Assembly (NCBI GenBank): GCA_964368605.1
Contig: CAYJBP010000116.1
Coordinates: 1 to 7,039, forward strand
Length of the DNA stretch: 7,039 nucleotides
Direction: 5' to 3'
Origin: CAYJBP01 sp964368605
GTDB lineage: Bacteria > Bacillota > Dehalobacteriia > UBA4068
The translations under genes were made by a program, and so were the position numbers. Below, one piece after another: positions 5,868 to 7,039 of this stretch. Numbering within the stretch: position 1 is the first letter of the stretch; the number at the start of each line of letters is the position of its first letter. The notes under the pieces were generated by a model that did not search any database, was not told the DNA's origin, and saw only the letters and a program-made list of their open reading frames with translations.

Positions 5868-6809
5868 ATGAAAAATATAGCAACCCGTGATGCCTATGGC
5901 CAAGCCTTAGTGGCCTTAGGCGCCGAAAATGAAAATATAGTAGTTTTGGATGCCGATTTATCCAAATCGACCAAAACCGCCGATTTTGCGGCTGCTTACC
6001 CCGAGCGCTTTATCAATTGTGGCATTGCCGAGCAAAATATGGCCACTATTGCTGCCGGCTTAGCCGCCAGCGGTAAAATTCCCTTTGCCAGCAGTTTTGC
6101 TGTTTTTGCCAGCGGTCGTGCCTTTGAGCAAATTCGCAATAGTATTGCCTATCCCTCTTTAAATGTAAAAATAGCGGCTACCCATGCCGGCATTAGTGTT
6201 GGCGAAGATGGCGGTAGCCATCAAGCCATCGAGGATATCGCCATTATGCGTGCCCTACCTAATATGACCATTATCAGCCCCGCCGATGGCATCGAGGCTG
6301 CCCAGGCGGTGCATGCCGCCGCTAAGCTGGAAGGGCCTGTATACCTTCGTTTAGGCCGTTTGGCGATACCGCAAATTCATAGCGATGATTATCAATTTAA
6401 GCTGGGCAAAGGCCATTTGGAAAATGCCGGCCGTGATATAGTAATTTTTGCCACCGGCATGATGGTAGGCTATGCCTTAGAGGCCGCAAATATGCTGGCC
6501 GAAGAAGGTATCTCGGCGGCGGTGGCCAATATTCATACAATTAAGCCCCTAGATACAGAGTTTATTATTGAGCAGGCCAAGGAATGTGGTGCGGCAATAA
6601 CCGTAGAAGAGCATAATATTATCGGCGGCCTAGGCTCGGCGGTGGCCGAAACCTTGATGGAAGCCGGCATTAATGTGCCCTTTAAGCGAGTAGGGGTAAA
6701 TGATTGCTTTGGCCAAAGCGGCAGCCCTGCTGCCTTAATGCGTCAGTATCAGCTTATGCCGGTACCGATTGCCACCCAAGCTAAGGCTGTATTAGCCAAA
6801 AAAGGTTAA
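5868..6809 (+). CDS. Transketolase, C-terminal (pyrimidine-binding) subunit
   Basis: The partner subunit, 313 residues, providing the pyrimidine-binding and C-terminal domains. The catalytic glutamate that activates the thiamine cofactor is E55 in CGIAEQNM (51-58). The cofactor ring pocket is SFAVFASGRAFEQIR (76-90). THAGISVGEDGGSHQ (105-119) supplies the substrate-binding histidines H106 and H118 known from the yeast enzyme. The C-terminal domain, with the TIKPLD loop (224-229) and the EEHNIIGGLGSAVAE segment, is complete. The frame stays open upstream to an ATG at 5802, but the ATG at 5868 is preferred. It begins at the conserved N-terminus, sits two bases after the preceding stop, and follows GGAGG (5856-5860) with seven bases of spacing. 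Such spacing implies translational coupling and a 1:1 subunit ratio. A deoxyxylulose phosphate synthase is unlikely, since that enzyme is a single long chain. Confidence 0.93.
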   Translation: MKNIATRDAYGQALVALGAENENIVVLDADLSKSTKTADFAAAYPERFINCGIAEQNMATIAAGLAASGKIPFASSFAVFASGRAFEQIRNSIAYPSLNVKIAATHAGISVGEDGGSHQAIEDIAIMRALPNMTIISPADGIEAAQAVHAAAKLEGPVYLRLGRLAIPQIHSDDYQFKLGKGHLENAGRDIVIFATGMMVGYALEAANMLAEEGISAAVANIHTIKPLDTEFIIEQAKECGAAITVEEHNIIGGLGSAVAETLMEAGINVPFKRVGVNDCFGQSGSPAALMRQYQLMPVPIATQAKAVLAKKG

Positions 6810-6815
6810 ATAGAT

Positions 6816-6860
6816 AAAAAATTGCAGGGGCATTGGGGGCTGGCCCCCAAGGTCTTAAAA
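6816..6860 (+). repeat. G-rich hairpin element, copy 2 (after the transketolase genes)
   Basis: Second copy of the element at 1695-1737, starting seven bases after the transketolase stop. The hairpin is TTGGGGG (6833-6839), loop CTGG, CCCCCAA (6844-6850), followed by the same GGTCTTAAAA tail. The stem has one more G-C pair than copy 1, yet both arms changed together, so pairing is kept. The tail can form a second stem CTTAAAA/TTTTAAG (6854-6860 with 6864-6870). Separately, CATTGG (6831-6836) can pair with CCAATG (6871-6876), breaking the first hairpin. No T-run follows directly on either strand, so a canonical terminator is not shown, though an end-of-operon role is plausible. Confidence 0.75.
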
Positions 6861-7039
6861 AGGTTTTAAGCCAATGGCAAATCTAAATAAGCAAATCAAA
6901 ATACAGGTAAAAAAGCAGCAAATAAGCAAAATTGGCTTAAAACCGGCTGTTTTGGCTTGGCCAAAACAGCCCGAAACACCAAGCAAGAAGCTAATAAGTG
7001 TCATATGCAATAAGAAGGCTAGCCAAATAGTTTTATTTG
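6855..7039 (-). CDS. Possible C-terminal end of a convergent membrane protein (partial)
   Basis: On the minus strand one frame is open from the right edge to a TAA (complement at 6855-6857), giving 60 residues without a visible start. It contains two hydrophobic stretches, about residues 4-22 (with WLAFLLHM and SFLLGV) and 36-56 (with ILLICCFFTCILICLF), separated by a short loop ending AGFKP. This looks like the last two membrane helices of a transporter-type protein. The GFKP-then-helix ending recalls the C-terminus of YeiH-type (UPF0324) putative exporters, but that is a weak resemblance by eye. Against it, two strong inverted repeats lie within the frame, and a lysine-rich frame is open on the other strand. 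If real, the gene converges on the operon with 45 bases between stops. Confidence 0.42.
   Translation of the reverse strand, partial: NKTIWLAFLLHMTLISFLLGVSGCFGQAKTAGFKPILLICCFFTCILICLFRFAIGLKPF
6862..6944. repeat. 14-bp perfect inverted repeat around 55 bases
   Basis: GGTTTTAAGCCAAT (6862-6875) is the exact reverse complement of ATTGGCTTAAAACC (6931-6944). A rough estimate makes a chance match of this length in about 200 bases improbable. In RNA it would form a long helix enclosing a 55-base A-rich loop. Its left arm shares bases with the alternative pairings of the G-rich element, so several folds compete. Its right arm ends exactly where the next hairpin starts. It lies within the possible minus-strand gene. 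Confidence 0.7.
6945..6971. repeat. 12-bp perfect hairpin with a three-base loop
   Basis: GGCTGTTTTGGC (6945-6956) and GCCAAAACAGCC (6960-6971) pair perfectly around TTG. On the plus strand no T-run follows. On the minus strand the stem is followed by GGTTTTAAG, at best a poor terminator tail. It abuts the 14-bp repeat with no spacer, so the two helices could stack in RNA. Confidence 0.7.

Noticed and set aside
5053..6809. Broken or frameshifted single-chain transketolase
   Set aside because: Each half has its own ribosome binding site, start and complete domain set, and two-subunit transketolases of these lengths are well known.
6833..6870. Intrinsic terminator after the transketolase genes
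   Set aside because: The G-rich stem is followed by GGTCTTAAAA rather than a T-run on the plus strand, and on the minus strand the T-run comes more than ten bases after the stem. Termination may still occur here, but the canonical form is absent.
6874..7039. Plus-strand frame open from ATG 6874 to the window edge
   Set aside because: Its lysine- and glutamine-rich product is what the complement of a hydrophobic coding strand gives, the AAGG before it is a weak ribosome binding site, and the opposite frame looks more like protein. It is not excluded without more sequence.

Overview
The window reads as a housekeeping stretch of a Bacillota (Firmicutes) chromosome, draft or metagenome-derived. 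The grounds are a Mini-ribonuclease III gene directly behind cysS, a near-perfect Bacillus-type ARG box in front of argG, strong AGGAGG ribosome binding sites, a transketolase split into two subunits, and AT-rich spacers. A Negativicutes-like relative is possible, but no marker here fixes the class.

Layout. argG (9-1223) lies on the minus strand. Its promoter overlaps an ARG box (1277-1306). A 537-base divergent spacer (1224-1760) follows. It holds the argG control region, a second weaker ARG-box-like palindrome, a well-formed plus-strand promoter (1425-1453) embedded in palindromes, a 100-N assembly gap flanked by identical 40-base sequences, and a G-rich hairpin element that ends at the gltX ribosome binding site. 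Five plus-strand genes follow in tight order: gltX, cysS, mrnC, and the N- and C-terminal transketolase subunits (1761-6809). Spacings are 8, -16, 39 and 2 bases, with no terminator visible between them, so they probably form one transcription unit. The last 230 bases hold a second copy of the G-rich hairpin element, two strong inverted repeats, and probably the tail of a convergent membrane-protein gene that runs off the right edge.

The operon joins translation (Glu- and Cys-tRNA charging), ribosome maturation (23S rRNA trimming by Mini-III) and pentose-phosphate carbon flow (transketolase). argG is a separate, arginine-repressed unit. The coding genes are ordinary. The least explained material is non-coding: the G-rich hairpin element that brackets the operon, with stem changes that keep pairing and possible alternative folds, and the dense inverted repeats at the right end. 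I found no CRISPR array, no tRNA or rRNA gene, and no insertion sequence.
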